From the NCBI GenBank assembly GCA_025934375.1, contig JAICYD010000014.1:17447-81446 (forward strand): a stretch of 64,000 nt of DNA, in the 5' to 3' direction. The stretch comes from Streptosporangiaceae bacterium. Its GTDB lineage: Bacteria; Actinomycetota; Actinomycetes; Streptosporangiales; Streptosporangiaceae. The notes under the pieces were generated by a model that was not told the origin of the DNA, searched no databases, and saw only the letters and a program-made list of their open reading frames with translations. How positions within the stretch are numbered: the first letter of the stretch is position 1; each line of letters begins with the position of its first letter. The position numbers and the translations under genes are program-made. Below are positions 8,727 to 17,497 of the stretch, one piece after another.

Positions 8727-10121
8727 ATGGCCGCCGGCTTCGACGGACGACTCTCATACTGCTCGGATGTAGGGCAACAGGTTCGCCGGCCCGCGATAGG
8801 GTCGCGTTCATGGGATGGGGTTCGGAGCGGGGCCCAGGCTGTCTTGGAGACGCTGGACGGGGCGTTTGACGGCGACGGGATCGCCGTGGCCGTGGCCGCC
8901 GTCGACAGCGGCAGCGGGCCGGCGTTCGCTGGCACCGAGGGACTGCCCGGGGACGCGCGGTTCGAGGTTGGCTCGATCACCAAGACCATGACGGCGGCGC
9001 TGCTCGCCAGCCTGGCCGGCGACGGCGTCCTGGCACTTGATGACGAGATCGGCCGCTGGCTGGACGCCGGGCCGAACGGGCGCATCACGCTGGAGCAACT
9101 CGCGACGCACACCTCTGGCCTACCGCGACTGGCCCCCAACCAGCCGGCCGGCCAGGCGAACCCGTACCGGGACTTCACCGCCAAGCGCGCCGAGGAAGGG
9201 CTGCGGGCCGCCACCCGGGCGCCCGGCGACGGGTCCCTTTACTCGAACTTCGGGTACCAGCTCCTCGGGCTGGCGCTGGAGCGGGCCAGCGGCCAGCGCT
9301 ACCAGGACCTGCTGGCGCGACGGCTGCTCGGGCCGCTCGGGATGACCAGCTCCGGCGTCGGCGCGGCCGGCGGCGGCACCCGGCTGACCGGGCACGCGGG
9401 CGGCAAGCCCGCCGGGCACTGGGATTTCGCGCTGCCGGGACCGGGCGCCGTGGAGGCGACCATCGGCGACCTCGCGCGCTACCTGGCCGCCTGCCTGGCC
9501 CCGCCGGACGGCCCGCTCGGCACCGCGATCCGGTTGTGCCAGCAGCCGCACGTGCGCATCGACGGCCGTCATGCGGGCGGTCTGGCCTGGGTCATCACCG
9601 ACGGGCTGCTGTTCCACAACGGCGGAACCGGCGGGTTCTCGGCGTCGATGACGATCGACCAGGCCGCCGGGCACGCCGTGGCCGCGCTGGTGAACACCGG
9701 CGGCAGCGCGGTCTCGCTGCTCGACGCGGCCGTCATGACGGCCGTGAAGGGCAGCGACCCGCGCCAGGTCCGGCCGCGGGATACCGGTGAGTCAGCGGGG
9801 CCCGAATGGGACGAGCGAGCCGGCGCGCTGGCGCGCGCGCTGCTCGGCGGCGACTACGCCGGCGTCCGCCAGATGCTGCAGCCGCAGGCCCAGCAGGCGC
9901 TGACGGCCGAGCGCATCGGCCAGATGTGGCAGCTCGCACTCGCCCAGATCGGCGAGCCCGGGCCAGTCGCAGCGTCGTGCCGCCCCCAGCCCGGCGGCGT
10001 GGCCGCCCTGATCACCTTTACCGGCAGCAACGGCCCGCTGTCGCTCCTGGCCGGGTTCACCCCGTCCGGCCAGGTCGCGCTGCTGCGCGTCATCGCCCCG
10101 GGCGAGGCGCTGCCCTGGTGA
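8727..10121 (+). CDS. Serine hydrolase of the beta-lactamase/class C family
   Basis: A beta-lactamase-fold serine hydrolase with SxxK at GSITKT (Ser83, Lys86 from the ATG at 8727), YSN near residue 171 and HNGGTGG near residue 300, that is, all three catalytic boxes. The family includes esterases, D-aminopeptidases and class C beta-lactamases. The extra C-terminal region of about 110 residues (after the VNTGG strand) suggests an esterase or peptidase rather than an antibiotic hydrolase. No signal peptide is visible. The true start is uncertain: the first 38 residues look less coding-like, and an internal TTG or GTG start near 8840 is possible. Confidence 0.82.
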   Translation: MAAGFDGRLSYCSDVGQQVRRPAIGSRSWDGVRSGAQAVLETLDGAFDGDGIAVAVAAVDSGSGPAFAGTEGLPGDARFEVGSITKTMTAALLASLAGDGVLALDDEIGRWLDAGPNGRITLEQLATHTSGLPRLAPNQPAGQANPYRDFTAKRAEEGLRAATRAPGDGSLYSNFGYQLLGLALERASGQRYQDLLARRLLGPLGMTSSGVGAAGGGTRLTGHAGGKPAGHWDFALPGPGAVEATIGDLARYLAACLAPPDGPLGTAIRLCQQPHVRIDGRHAGGLAWVITDGLLFHNGGTGGFSASMTIDQAAGHAVAALVNTGGSAVSLLDAAVMTAVKGSDPRQVRPRDTGESAGPEWDERAGALARALLGGDYAGVRQMLQPQAQQALTAERIGQMWQLALAQIGEPGPVAASCRPQPGGVAALITFTGSNGPLSLLAGFTPSGQVALLRVIAPGEALPW

Positions 10122-10220
10122 CAACTCCACGGGAGGGCTCCGTGGACGGCCGCCGACCGGTCATGATGATGACAACATGCCCCGGACCGGCCGGCCGACC
10201 GGCAGAAAGGCCCAGATTCG

Positions 10221-10745
10221 ATGACTGACCCGAACGTCGTGGAGCGCATTGAGGTCTCCCGAGCGATCGCCGCCGACCCCGCCGCGATCTTCGCTGTGCT
10301 GCGCGACCCGGACGGGCACGTCGCCATCGACGCCTCCGGGATGCTCATGGCGGCCACTGGCTCACCCGCCAGCGCCGCGGGCGACACCTTCGTGATCCAC
10401 ATGGACCGCGACGCCCTGCGCGACGTGAAGCTCGAGGAATACGACGTGACGGTGGTGTTCGTGACCTATGAGCAAGACCGCGAGATCGCCTGGAGCGTGG
10501 GAGCGAACGCCGACCAGCGATTCGGCCATGTCTACGGCTACCGCCTCGAGCCGATCCCAGAAGGAACTCTGGTGACGCAGTACTACGACTGGTCAGGGGT
10601 CAGCGAGAAGCTCAAGTCACGGGTGCCGTTCCCGGTAGTCCCCGAATCGGCGCTCCGCGCGACTCTCGGGATCCTCGCCCGCACCGTCGCCCCCGGGGCG
10701 AAGCGACCCGGCGCGGGGACCCCGTCCTGGGAACGCTGGAGCTGA
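10221..10745 (+). CDS. SRPBCC/polyketide cyclase-like lipid-binding protein
   Basis: A 174-residue START/SRPBCC-fold protein: VERIEVSRAIAADPAAIFAVLRDPDGH at the N-terminus, a central VVFVTYEQDREIAWSV strand and GTLVTQYYDWSG near the end. Such proteins bind small hydrophobic ligands in a helix-grip pocket; this one has no known ligand. The start ATG at 10221 has AGAAAGG upstream. It stands alone, followed by the promoter region of the GntR regulator. Confidence 0.8.
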   Translation: MTDPNVVERIEVSRAIAADPAAIFAVLRDPDGHVAIDASGMLMAATGSPASAAGDTFVIHMDRDALRDVKLEEYDVTVVFVTYEQDREIAWSVGANADQRFGHVYGYRLEPIPEGTLVTQYYDWSGVSEKLKSRVPFPVVPESALRATLGILARTVAPGAKRPGAGTPSWERWS

Positions 10746-10761
10746 CGCACGGCCGGATTAG

Positions 10762-10783
10762 GCGATTTAGGTATACTTTTTTG
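10762..10783 (+). promoter_or_regulatory. Candidate promoter and operator before the tandem GntR gene
   Basis: An AT-rich patch contains TATACT at 10772-10777, which fits a -10 box, embedded in TAGGTATACTTT. The 10-mer TAGGTNTACT recurs at 13289-13298 in the SDR promoter and resembles the GT...AC core of FadR-subfamily operators. No good -35 is visible. Autoregulation by the downstream regulator is inferred. Confidence 0.4.
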
Positions 10784-10841
10784 CGTGGCCTATGAAGAGA
10801 TATGGACCCCGCTGCCCACTGCCTGACCCCAGGAGACTGCC

Positions 10842-12323
10842 ATGCCGAGCACCGCGGCCCAGCCGACGGCATCCCTGGCAGGCGCGGCGAGCGGCGCTTC
10901 GCCGCGCAAGAGCAAGCTAGCCGCGCGGATCGCGCGCGCGATCGAGGGCGACGTGATCGCCGCCGACTGGCCGGTGGGCTCGATGATCGGCTCGGAGCCG
11001 GAGCTGATCGAGCGGTACGGGGTTAGCCGGGCGGTCTTCCGCGAGGCGGTCCGCCTGGTCGAGCACCACCAGGTCGCGCGGATGCGCCGGGGACGATCCG
11101 GCGGCCTGAGGGTCATCGCCCCGGACGCCGCCGCGGCCGTGAGCGCGGCCGTGGTCTACCTCGAGCACACGGGCACCACGGTGGACGACCTGCTGAGGGC
11201 GCGATCGCTGCTCGAGCCGCTCGCGGCGGCGCAGGCCGCCCGGCACATCTCGGAAGAGGACATAAAGGCGCTGCGAGACGCCGCCGCGCAAAAGACCGGG
11301 ACGCCTCCCGACGGACAGATCCTCGCCGCCTACGGCAGCCTGCACGTCACCATGGCCAGGCTCAGCGGTAACCCGGTTCTCCAGCTCTTCGTCGAGGTGC
11401 TGGCTCAGCTCACGGAACGCTACGCCAAGGTCCGCCGCACGACGAGGGCCGATCGCGACGCGACCGCGCGGGAGGTGGACCGCGCGCACCTCGCACTCGT
11501 GGACGCGGTGGTGGCCGGTGACGCCGCGACTGCCCAGCACTGCATGTCCGCCCACCTGGCAGCGGTAGACCAGTGGTTCGCGGGCACCCAGCGGCGGATC
11601 GTCGCGCGCCGGCCGGCGGCCGCCTCGGAGCGGGCGGGCGGCGGCCACAAGCTCGCGGAGGTCATCGCCGAGGAGATCCGCGCCGACATCGTCCGCGGCC
11701 GGTGGCAGGTCGGCGACGTGATCGACTCAGAGATCGGCCTCGTGGAGCGCTATGACGTCAGCCGGTCCGCGATCCGGGAGGCGGTGCGGCTGCTGGAGCA
11801 CCATTCGATCGCGTGGATGCGGCGCGGCCCGAACGGAGGGCTGATCGTCGCCGAGCCCGACCTCGACGCCGGCGTCGAGGCGATGGCGCTGTACCTGGGC
11901 TACCGGGGCGCCACCGCCGCTCACCTGCTGCTGGTCCGCAAGGAGCTGGAACTCGGGTGCGTTGACCTGGTGGCCGGCCGGTCCAGCGAACCATGGGTAC
12001 GTGAGCGCCTCGAGCAGGCGCTGACCGTCAGCCCTGACGCGCCCGCCGCGGAGGTGAACCGGCTCGCCAACGAGCTCCACCTCGCCGTGGCCGAGCTCGC
12101 CGGCAACCCGGTGCTCGCCTTCTTGATCCGCACCCTCACCAGCCTGTCCGCCCGCCACGTCGCGGTCGCGCCCGGCATCCAGCCGCTCCCCGCGCAAACG
12201 CCCGCCGAGGCCGTCGCGCACGCTCACCTGGCCATCGTCGCGGCGATCGCGTCCGGGGACCGGGGGCTGGCCCGGCGCCGGATGGCCCGGCACCTGGACG
12301 CGCTCTCGCTCTGGTGGCACTGA
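10842..12323 (+). CDS. Tandem-duplicated FadR/GntR-family transcriptional regulator
   Basis: A 493-residue protein built of two complete FadR-type units joined head to tail. Unit 1 has a winged helix at about residues 26-95 (IARAIEGDVIAADWPVGS, YGVSRAVFREAVRLVEHH) and an FCD helical domain to about 245. Unit 2 repeats this at about 262-493 (IAEEIRADIVRGRWQVGD, YDVSRSAIREAVRLLEHH), so a normal FadR dimer is encoded in one chain. FCD domains bind acyl or organic-acid effectors; here the His/Asp metal-binding residues are not clearly kept. It lies convergent to an SDR gene whose promoter carries the same candidate operator as its own, which suggests the SDR is a target. Confidence 0.9.
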   Translation: MPSTAAQPTASLAGAASGASPRKSKLAARIARAIEGDVIAADWPVGSMIGSEPELIERYGVSRAVFREAVRLVEHHQVARMRRGRSGGLRVIAPDAAAAVSAAVVYLEHTGTTVDDLLRARSLLEPLAAAQAARHISEEDIKALRDAAAQKTGTPPDGQILAAYGSLHVTMARLSGNPVLQLFVEVLAQLTERYAKVRRTTRADRDATAREVDRAHLALVDAVVAGDAATAQHCMSAHLAAVDQWFAGTQRRIVARRPAAASERAGGGHKLAEVIAEEIRADIVRGRWQVGDVIDSEIGLVERYDVSRSAIREAVRLLEHHSIAWMRRGPNGGLIVAEPDLDAGVEAMALYLGYRGATAAHLLLVRKELELGCVDLVAGRSSEPWVRERLEQALTVSPDAPAAEVNRLANELHLAVAELAGNPVLAFLIRTLTSLSARHVAVAPGIQPLPAQTPAEAVAHAHLAIVAAIASGDRGLARRRMARHLDALSLWWH

Positions 12324-12337
12324 CAATTGAGGCCACT

Positions 12338-13243
12338 TTATTTTAGAAGGGGTTTGCCCAGGTGGAAGGGCACGTCGGCGAAGCGGGCCGCCTCCTTGGC
12401 CAGTTCCTCCACCGTCCAGCGACCGTCCTTGCTGATGGCGTCGATGATCGCGAACGGCTGGAACAGGTGCACGCCGCCGCCGGCCACGAAGAAGACGCGG
12501 CCCTTGATCGGGCAGTCCTCGGTAGCCAGGTACGCGACGAAGGGCGCCACGTTCGCCGGGTCCATCGCGTCGAACGCATCCCCCGATGGCTCCATCATCG
12601 AAGAGGTGCCCGGCGAGCCCTCGGTCAGGCGGGTACGGGCGGCCGGGGCGATCGCGTTGGCGCGGACGCCGTAGCGGGCCAGTTCCTGCTGCGCGATGAT
12701 CGTGAGGGTGGCGATGCCGGTCTTCGCCGAGCCGTAATTCGACTGCCCGGGGTTGTTGTACAGGCCGGACGTCGACGTGGTGTTGATGACCGCCGGCTTG
12801 AGCTCGACGCCGTTCTTGTGCTGCGCGCGCCAGTACCCGGCGGCGGCCCGCAGCGGCATGAAGTGCCCGCGCAGGTGCACCTTGATGACGTCGTCCCACT
12901 CGGCGTCGGTCATGTTGATGATCGTCCGGTCGCGCAGGATCCCGGCGTTGTTGACCAGGACGTGCAGCGCGCCGAACTCCGCGATCGCCTGTTCCACCAG
13001 CCGCTGGGCGCCGGCCGCGTCCGTCACGTCGTCACCGTTGGCGACCGCCCGTCCGCCGGCCGCCTTGATCTCCTCGACCACCTGCTGGGCCGGGGCCGCG
13101 TCACTGCCGGAGCCGTCGGCCGCGCCGCCCAGGTCGTTGACCACGACGGCGGCGCCTTCCCTCGCGAACAGCAGGGCGTGCTCCCGCCCGAGCCCGCGCC
13201 CGGCCCCGGTGATGATGGCCACGCGGCCGTCGAGTGCTCCCAC
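12338..13243 (-). CDS. SDR dehydrogenase, MFE-2 (3-hydroxyacyl-CoA dehydrogenase)-like
   Basis: A 301-residue short-chain dehydrogenase. Cofactor motif TGAGRGLG at 12-19, NNAG at 98-101, and catalytic Ser/Tyr/Lys in NTTSTSG and NYGSAKTG (Tyr170, Lys174). The longer C-terminal region and the VVVNDLGG motif match the family related to the dehydrogenase part of multifunctional enzyme 2, which acts on 3-hydroxyacyl-CoA or steroid substrates. Together with the TetR gene and acyl-CoA carboxylase beta gene next door it fits lipid metabolism. It is expressed from its own promoter at 13285-13313 and is convergent with the tandem GntR gene, 14 bp apart. Confidence 0.88.
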   Translation of the reverse strand: MGALDGRVAIITGAGRGLGREHALLFAREGAAVVVNDLGGAADGSGSDAAPAQQVVEEIKAAGGRAVANGDDVTDAAGAQRLVEQAIAEFGALHVLVNNAGILRDRTIINMTDAEWDDVIKVHLRGHFMPLRAAAGYWRAQHKNGVELKPAVINTTSTSGLYNNPGQSNYGSAKTGIATLTIIAQQELARYGVRANAIAPAARTRLTEGSPGTSSMMEPSGDAFDAMDPANVAPFVAYLATEDCPIKGRVFFVAGGGVHLFQPFAIIDAISKDGRWTVEELAKEAARFADVPFHLGKPLLK

Positions 13244-13284
13244 TTGCCTCTCCCTTGATCGAGGTATCAGCGGACGGTGACAAG

Positions 13285-13313
13285 ATAATAGGTGTACTCA
13301 ATCCCATATACAA
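13285..13313 (-). promoter_or_regulatory. Promoter of the SDR gene with embedded operator candidate
   Basis: On the minus strand TTGTAT (13313-13308) and TATTAT (13290-13285) are separated by 17 bp, a good sigma-70-type promoter 42 bp before the SDR start. The spacer and -10 overlap AGTACACCTA, the complement of the TAGGTGTACT that resembles the element before the tandem GntR gene. Confidence 0.6.
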
Positions 13314-13317
13314 CCGG

Positions 13318-14004
13318 TCAGGGACCCTGCAGGCCCTGGCCGCCGAGGACCTGCTGGAGGGCGGGCAGCAGGTCCTCAATTGGCTGGTCAGTCCGGAACG
13401 CAACGACGATGGTGCCGGCTGCGCCGTGGTCAGGCATCCGCGGGGTGAACAGGGCGATGACCTGGCGCAGGGCCTCGTCCACTTCCCGGGCCGGGTCGCG
13501 GCTCTGGCCGCGCAGCCAGCGGCGCAGCACGTGATTGTGCGCCGAGACGACCGCGGCCGCCATGAGCTCGGCCTGCAGCGACGCGGACTGCCCGCGGTCG
13601 GCCATCCACTCGGTGATGAACTCGCGGAACAATCGCTGGTAACGGGCCACGCTCACGATCTCCCGGTCCCGCAGCACGGTCACCGTGCTGGTCAGCGCGT
13701 ACCGGCGCCGGGCCAGGTCGCCCTCTTCGAGGTAGTGCAGCAGCACCAGCCGGACCGCGTCGGAGACCGCGGCCAGCGCGGTGGCGTGGCTGGAGGACCG
13801 CAGCCGGTCACTGACCTGGCTCAGCAGCAGGTCGTGGTCGGGGAAGATGACGTCTTCCTTCGAGCGGTAATGCCGGAAGAACGTAGCCCGGCCCACCCCG
13901 GCTCGCTCGCTGATGTCATCAATCGTCGCCTGCTCGTAGCCACGCTCGTCGAACAGGGCGAACGCGGCCTGCGCGAGCCGCTCACGCGCCGGTGGCTTGG
14001 TCAT
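13318..14004 (-). CDS. TetR-family transcriptional regulator
   Basis: A 228-residue TetR repressor. The N-terminal HTH is clear: [47 protein letters not shown] at about residues 7-53. The C-terminal ligand domain is unclassified. It diverges from the acyl-CoA carboxylase beta subunit gene (87-bp gap), so it probably controls that gene and itself in response to an acyl-CoA or similar ligand. Downstream on the same strand is the SDR gene, which has its own promoter. Confidence 0.9.
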   Translation of the reverse strand: MTKPPARERLAQAAFALFDERGYEQATIDDISERAGVGRATFFRHYRSKEDVIFPDHDLLLSQVSDRLRSSSHATALAAVSDAVRLVLLHYLEEGDLARRRYALTSTVTVLRDREIVSVARYQRLFREFITEWMADRGQSASLQAELMAAAVVSAHNHVLRRWLRGQSRDPAREVDEALRQVIALFTPRMPDHGAAGTIVVAFRTDQPIEDLLPALQQVLGGQGLQGP

Positions 14005-14091
14005 GACCGCTCATCTTCGCTACTCCTGGGATGCTTCCGCCACTTGCGACCCTACATGAGACTGAGTATCGTTCTTCTGAGATCTAGTGTC

Positions 14092-15705
14092 ATGGATGGT
14101 GGCTCCTTGAGCAAGGTTGCGCATGCCGACGATGGCGACCCGGACATCCACTCGACGGCGGGGAAGATCGCTGACCTGGAGCGGCGCCGTCACGAGGCGG
14201 TGCACGCGGGGTCGGCGGCGGCGGTGGAAAAGCAGCACGCGCGCGGGAAGCTGACCGCGCGGGAGCGGATCGCGCTCCTGCTTGACGAGGGAAGCTTCAC
14301 CGAGTTCGACCAGCTGGCCCGGCACCGGGCGCACGAGTTCGGCATCCAGGGCAACCGGCCCTACGGGGACGGCGTGGTCACCGGGCACGGCACGGTCGAC
14401 GGGCGCCCGGTCGCGGTGTTCAGCCAGGACTTCACGGTCTTCGGCGGCAGCCTCGGCGAGGTCTACGGCGAGAAGATCGTCAAGGTCATGGACCACGCGA
14501 TGAAGGCCGGCTGCCCGGTGGTCGGGTTCAACGACGGCGGCGGCGCCCGCATCCAGGAGGGCGTGGTCGCCCTGGGCCTGTTCGCCGAGATCTTCTTCCG
14601 CAACGTCCGCGCCTCCGGCGTCATCCCCCAGGTCTCCCTGATCATGGGCCCGGCAGCCGGCGGGGCGGTCTACTCCCCCGCCCTGACCGACTTCGTGGTG
14701 ATGGTCGAGGGCACCAGCCACATGTTCATCACCGGCCCGGACGTCATCAAGACGGTGACCGGCGAGGACGTCACCTTCGAGGACCTCGGCGGCGCGCACG
14801 CGCACGCCACGAAGTCCGGCGTCGCCCACTACCAGGCCGCCGACGAGCAGGACGCCATCGGCTACGTCCGCGACCTGCTGTCCTACCTCCCCTCCAACAA
14901 CCTGGAAGAGCCCCCCGTTGTCCCCGCCGCTACCGACGCCGGGGTCACCGCCTCCGACGAGGCCCTGGACGCCCTTATCCCCGACTCGGCTAGCCAGCCG
15001 TATGACATGCACGCGGTCATCGAGACCGTGCTCGACGCCGGCAGCTTCCTGGAGGTCCACGAGGGGTTCGCGCCCAACATCATCGTGGGCCTCGGCCGCG
15101 TCGAGGGCTCCCCGGTCGGCGTGGTGGCCAACCAGCCCCTGCAGTTCGCCGGCACCCTGGACATCGACGCCTCCGAGAAGGCGGCCCGGTTCGTGCGCAC
15201 CTGCGACGCGTTCTCGGTCCCGATCCTCACCTTCGTTGACGTACCGGGGTTCTTGCCCGGCGTCTCGCAGGAGTGGGCCGGCATCATCCGGCGCGGCGCC
15301 AAGCTGCTGTACGCCTACGCCGAGGCGACCGTCCCCAAGGTCACCGTCATCACCCGCAAGGCCTACGGCGGTGCCTACGACGTCATGGGCTCCAAGCACC
15401 TCGGCGGGGACATCAACCTGGCCTGGCCCACCGCGCAGATCGCGGTGATGGGCGCGTCCGGCGCGGTGAACATCTTGTACCGCCGGGACCTGGCCGCCGC
15501 CGACGACCCGGCGGCGCTGCGGGCCGAGAAGACCGCCGAGTACGAGGACACGCTGGCCAACCCGTACATCGCCGCCGAGCGTGGGTACGTGGACGCGGTG
15601 ATCCGGCCGTCCGAGACCCGCCTCGCCGTCACCAGCGCCTTGCGCTCCCTGCGCACCAAGCGAGAAACATTGCCACCCAAGAAGCACGGCAACATCCCGT
15701 TGTGA
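14092..15705 (+). CDS. Acyl-CoA carboxylase beta (carboxyltransferase) subunit
   Basis: A 537-residue biotin-dependent carboxyltransferase of the PccB/AccD type, which moves CO2 from carboxybiotin to propionyl- or acetyl-CoA to give methylmalonyl- or malonyl-CoA. Visible are the N-domain [23 protein letters not shown], the first oxyanion-hole [25 protein letters not shown], and the C-domain [13 protein letters not shown] with [18 protein letters not shown]. The biotin-carrier alpha subunit is not in the window and must be encoded elsewhere. The start ATG at 14092 is taken from the start of the conserved N-terminal extension; an upstream in-frame ATG at 14056 is possible. Likely regulated by the divergent TetR. 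Confidence 0.92.
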   Translation: MDGGSLSKVAHADDGDPDIHSTAGKIADLERRRHEAVHAGSAAAVEKQHARGKLTARERIALLLDEGSFTEFDQLARHRAHEFGIQGNRPYGDGVVTGHGTVDGRPVAVFSQDFTVFGGSLGEVYGEKIVKVMDHAMKAGCPVVGFNDGGGARIQEGVVALGLFAEIFFRNVRASGVIPQVSLIMGPAAGGAVYSPALTDFVVMVEGTSHMFITGPDVIKTVTGEDVTFEDLGGAHAHATKSGVAHYQAADEQDAIGYVRDLLSYLPSNNLEEPPVVPAATDAGVTASDEALDALIPDSASQPYDMHAVIETVLDAGSFLEVHEGFAPNIIVGLGRVEGSPVGVVANQPLQFAGTLDIDASEKAARFVRTCDAFSVPILTFVDVPGFLPGVSQEWAGIIRRGAKLLYAYAEATVPKVTVITRKAYGGAYDVMGSKHLGGDINLAWPTAQIAVMGASGAVNILYRRDLAAADDPAALRAEKTAEYEDTLANPYIAAERGYVDAVIRPSETRLAVTSALRSLRTKRETLPPKKHGNIPL

Positions 15706-15866
15706 CGCGGGCTGACCCTGAAGGAGCGTCGGCCCCCATGACGGCAGGGCCAACTAAGACCTGCCTCAGCGGGCGAATAAGGAATTCTTCCCATGCGCCG
15801 GGGAGGGCCTTACGGCGAGACTCGTTGGTGACCGGCTATGACATGGCCGCAAACCAAGGAGGAACG

Positions 15867-16001
15867 ATGAACCGCAACATCTCTCAGGGCACCCGTGGTC
15901 GGCTGGCTCGCTTCGGCCAGCGCGTCGCCGCGTTCGTCGCCGAGTGCAACTACGCCCAGACCCGGCTGACCAGCCTGCGGAACACCCCGGAGCGTTTCTG
16001 A
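15867..16001 (+). CDS. Small conserved actinobacterial protein (44 residues)
   Basis: A very short gene with an excellent ribosome binding site (AAGGAGGAACG, then ATG). The product is basic at the N-terminus (NRNISQGTRGRLARFGQ), then carries VAAFVAECNYAQTRLTSL and ends in TPERF. I recall this kind of short protein, with an ECNYAQ-type motif, next to other actinomycete genes, but the function is unknown. It follows the carboxylase gene after 160 bp and is convergent with the LacI gene. Confidence 0.6.
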   Translation: MNRNISQGTRGRLARFGQRVAAFVAECNYAQTRLTSLRNTPERF

Positions 16002-16167
16002 CCCCGGGGAGCTCCGCCGCGCCGGTCGCGGCGGCCCAGTACCGGTTGCCAGACCGAGCCTGCGCCCAGAGCACATGGCGGGCGCTAGGTGGCTATTCCT
16101 CGATGGTGATTGGCCTATCGCCCTGGTGCGGCTGGAACAAGGCGAGACAGCACATCACGGCTGCTTG

Positions 16168-17169
16168 TCAGCGAGCGCTTCCCCGGTCGGTGATGCGGGG
16201 CGCCACGAGCTCCACCCGGGGCGCGCCCGCGCCCAGGGGGTCGGTCATCCGGTGCACCAGGGCCTGGACCGCCAGGCGGCCCAGCTTGTTCGGGGACGTC
16301 TCGACCGCCGTGTAGGGCAGCGAGAACAGCTTCCCGAAGTCCTCGGAGAACGCACCCACGACCGACAGGTCACCGGGCACGCGGATGCCGCGCGAGTACA
16401 AGACGGACGGCAGCGCGGCGATCACCGCGTCATTGTGGACGATCATCGCCGAGTCCTCGCGCGCGTCTAGTATGCGGTTGAGTTGCTGGTTGACGGCGGG
16501 CTGCTGGGTCTCGCCGAAGTATGAGCGGACGCGGATGCCGTAGGTCGCCGCCCGCTGGAGGGCGGCGTCCCTGAACCGCCACGCGTACCCGCCCCCGCGC
16601 TCGAAGACATGCGCGCGCGGGGTGATCAAGGTGATCTCCCGGTGGCCGCGCTCGGCGAGGTGATCGACGAGGATCCGGCCGGACGCCGCGAAGTCGAGGT
16701 CGAAGACGTCGAAGTCGTCGGGGACGCGCGGCAGGCCGACCATGGCGCCCGGCTGCCGCAGCTTGCGCATCACCGGCAGTCGCTTGTCCTCGTACGCCAC
16801 GTTGAGCAGCATGACGCCGTCCACCATGCCGGAGCTGGCGATCCGCTGCACCGCGTGCGCCCCGTCGGCCTCGGTGACCATCAGGATGTCGTAGCCGGCC
16901 TCGCGCGCGGCATCGGAGATCGGCAGGACGTACTGCAGCATCGCCGGCGAGAATTCATCCTCGAAGAACTGCACGAACAAGCCGATGACCATCGTCTGCG
17001 ACGTGGCCAGCGCCCGCGCCCCGGCGTTGGGCGTGAAGCCCAGCTCCGCGATGGCCACCTCGATGCGGTCGCGCGTCTCCCTCGATATGGTTCGCTTGCC
17101 GGACAGCGCATAGGAGACTGTGCTCCGCGAGACGCCCGCGTGGCGGGCCACGTCCCCGATAGTCGGCAC
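16168..17169 (-). CDS. LacI-family transcriptional regulator
   Basis: A 333-residue LacI/GalR repressor. Residues 1-56 are the HTH and hinge helix: PTIGDVARHAGVSRSTVSYALSGKRTIS and AIAELGFTPNAGARALA. The rest is a periplasmic-binding-type sugar domain (VIGLFVQ, GMVDGVMLLN, VVGAFSEDFGKLFSLPYTAVE). Three CGAACCGRTTCG-type operator sites in the 328-bp gap shared with the divergent secreted glycosidase show that it very likely represses that gene and itself until a sugar released from the substrate binds. Confidence 0.92.
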   Translation of the reverse strand: MPTIGDVARHAGVSRSTVSYALSGKRTISRETRDRIEVAIAELGFTPNAGARALATSQTMVIGLFVQFFEDEFSPAMLQYVLPISDAAREAGYDILMVTEADGAHAVQRIASSGMVDGVMLLNVAYEDKRLPVMRKLRQPGAMVGLPRVPDDFDVFDLDFAASGRILVDHLAERGHREITLITPRAHVFERGGGYAWRFRDAALQRAATYGIRVRSYFGETQQPAVNQQLNRILDAREDSAMIVHNDAVIAALPSVLYSRGIRVPGDLSVVGAFSEDFGKLFSLPYTAVETSPNKLGRLAVQALVHRMTDPLGAGAPRVELVAPRITDRGSAR

Positions 17170-17225
17170 CTTCGCCTGCCTTCACCAGAACCGATTCAGT
17201 GATGGTAGCGCTCTCGGGTGGTTTG

Positions 17226-17237
17226 CGAACCGGTTCG
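17226..17237. promoter_or_regulatory. LacI-type operator O1 (perfect palindrome)
   Basis: CGAACCGGTTCG is a perfect 12-bp palindrome of the LacI/GalR operator class, 57 bp before the LacI start. A weaker copy, GAACCGATTC, lies at 17188-17197, just upstream of the LacI start. Confidence 0.8.
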
Positions 17238-17380
17238 ATTAAGCCAGTGAGGTCGTGCGGATCGTGCGCAGGGCCAGCCGCAGGTTCCTTGCTACGGTCA
17301 AAGAGCCTGCTGGCAAGCCATATTTGGCCGTGTTGCCTCCGATCTGGTCATGGACAGGATGTCACGTAGTCGAACGGAAG

Positions 17381-17392
17381 CGAACCGATTCG
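17381..17392. promoter_or_regulatory. LacI-type operator O2 before the glycosidase promoter
   Basis: CGAACCGATTCG matches O1 except for one base and lies 15 bp upstream of the glycosidase -35 box, a position suited to repression, possibly with looping to O1 about 155 bp away. Confidence 0.75.
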
Positions 17393-17406
17393 ATTGGCGT
17401 GAGGTA

Positions 17407-17435
17407 TTGCGCGGCCGCCCGGCCAGGCTTACATT
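17407..17435 (+). promoter_or_regulatory. Promoter of the ricin-lectin glycosidase gene
   Basis: TTGCGC at 17407-17412 and TACATT at 17430-17435 are 17 bp apart, 62 bp before the start codon and directly downstream of operator O2. Confidence 0.5.
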
Positions 17436-17497
17436 CCAAGCACCGCGATGGCCATCGCAGCAACCGTCCCGTTCTCGCCCCCCTGAGGAGGACACAG

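Noticed and set aside
14020..15753. 577-residue ORF antisense to the acyl-CoA carboxylase gene
   Set aside because: A typical high-GC shadow frame rich in Gly, Asp, Val and Arg with no domain; the plus-strand carboxylase motifs are unambiguous. Other long antisense frames (for example 19426-21036 and 24158-25960) were rejected for the same reason.
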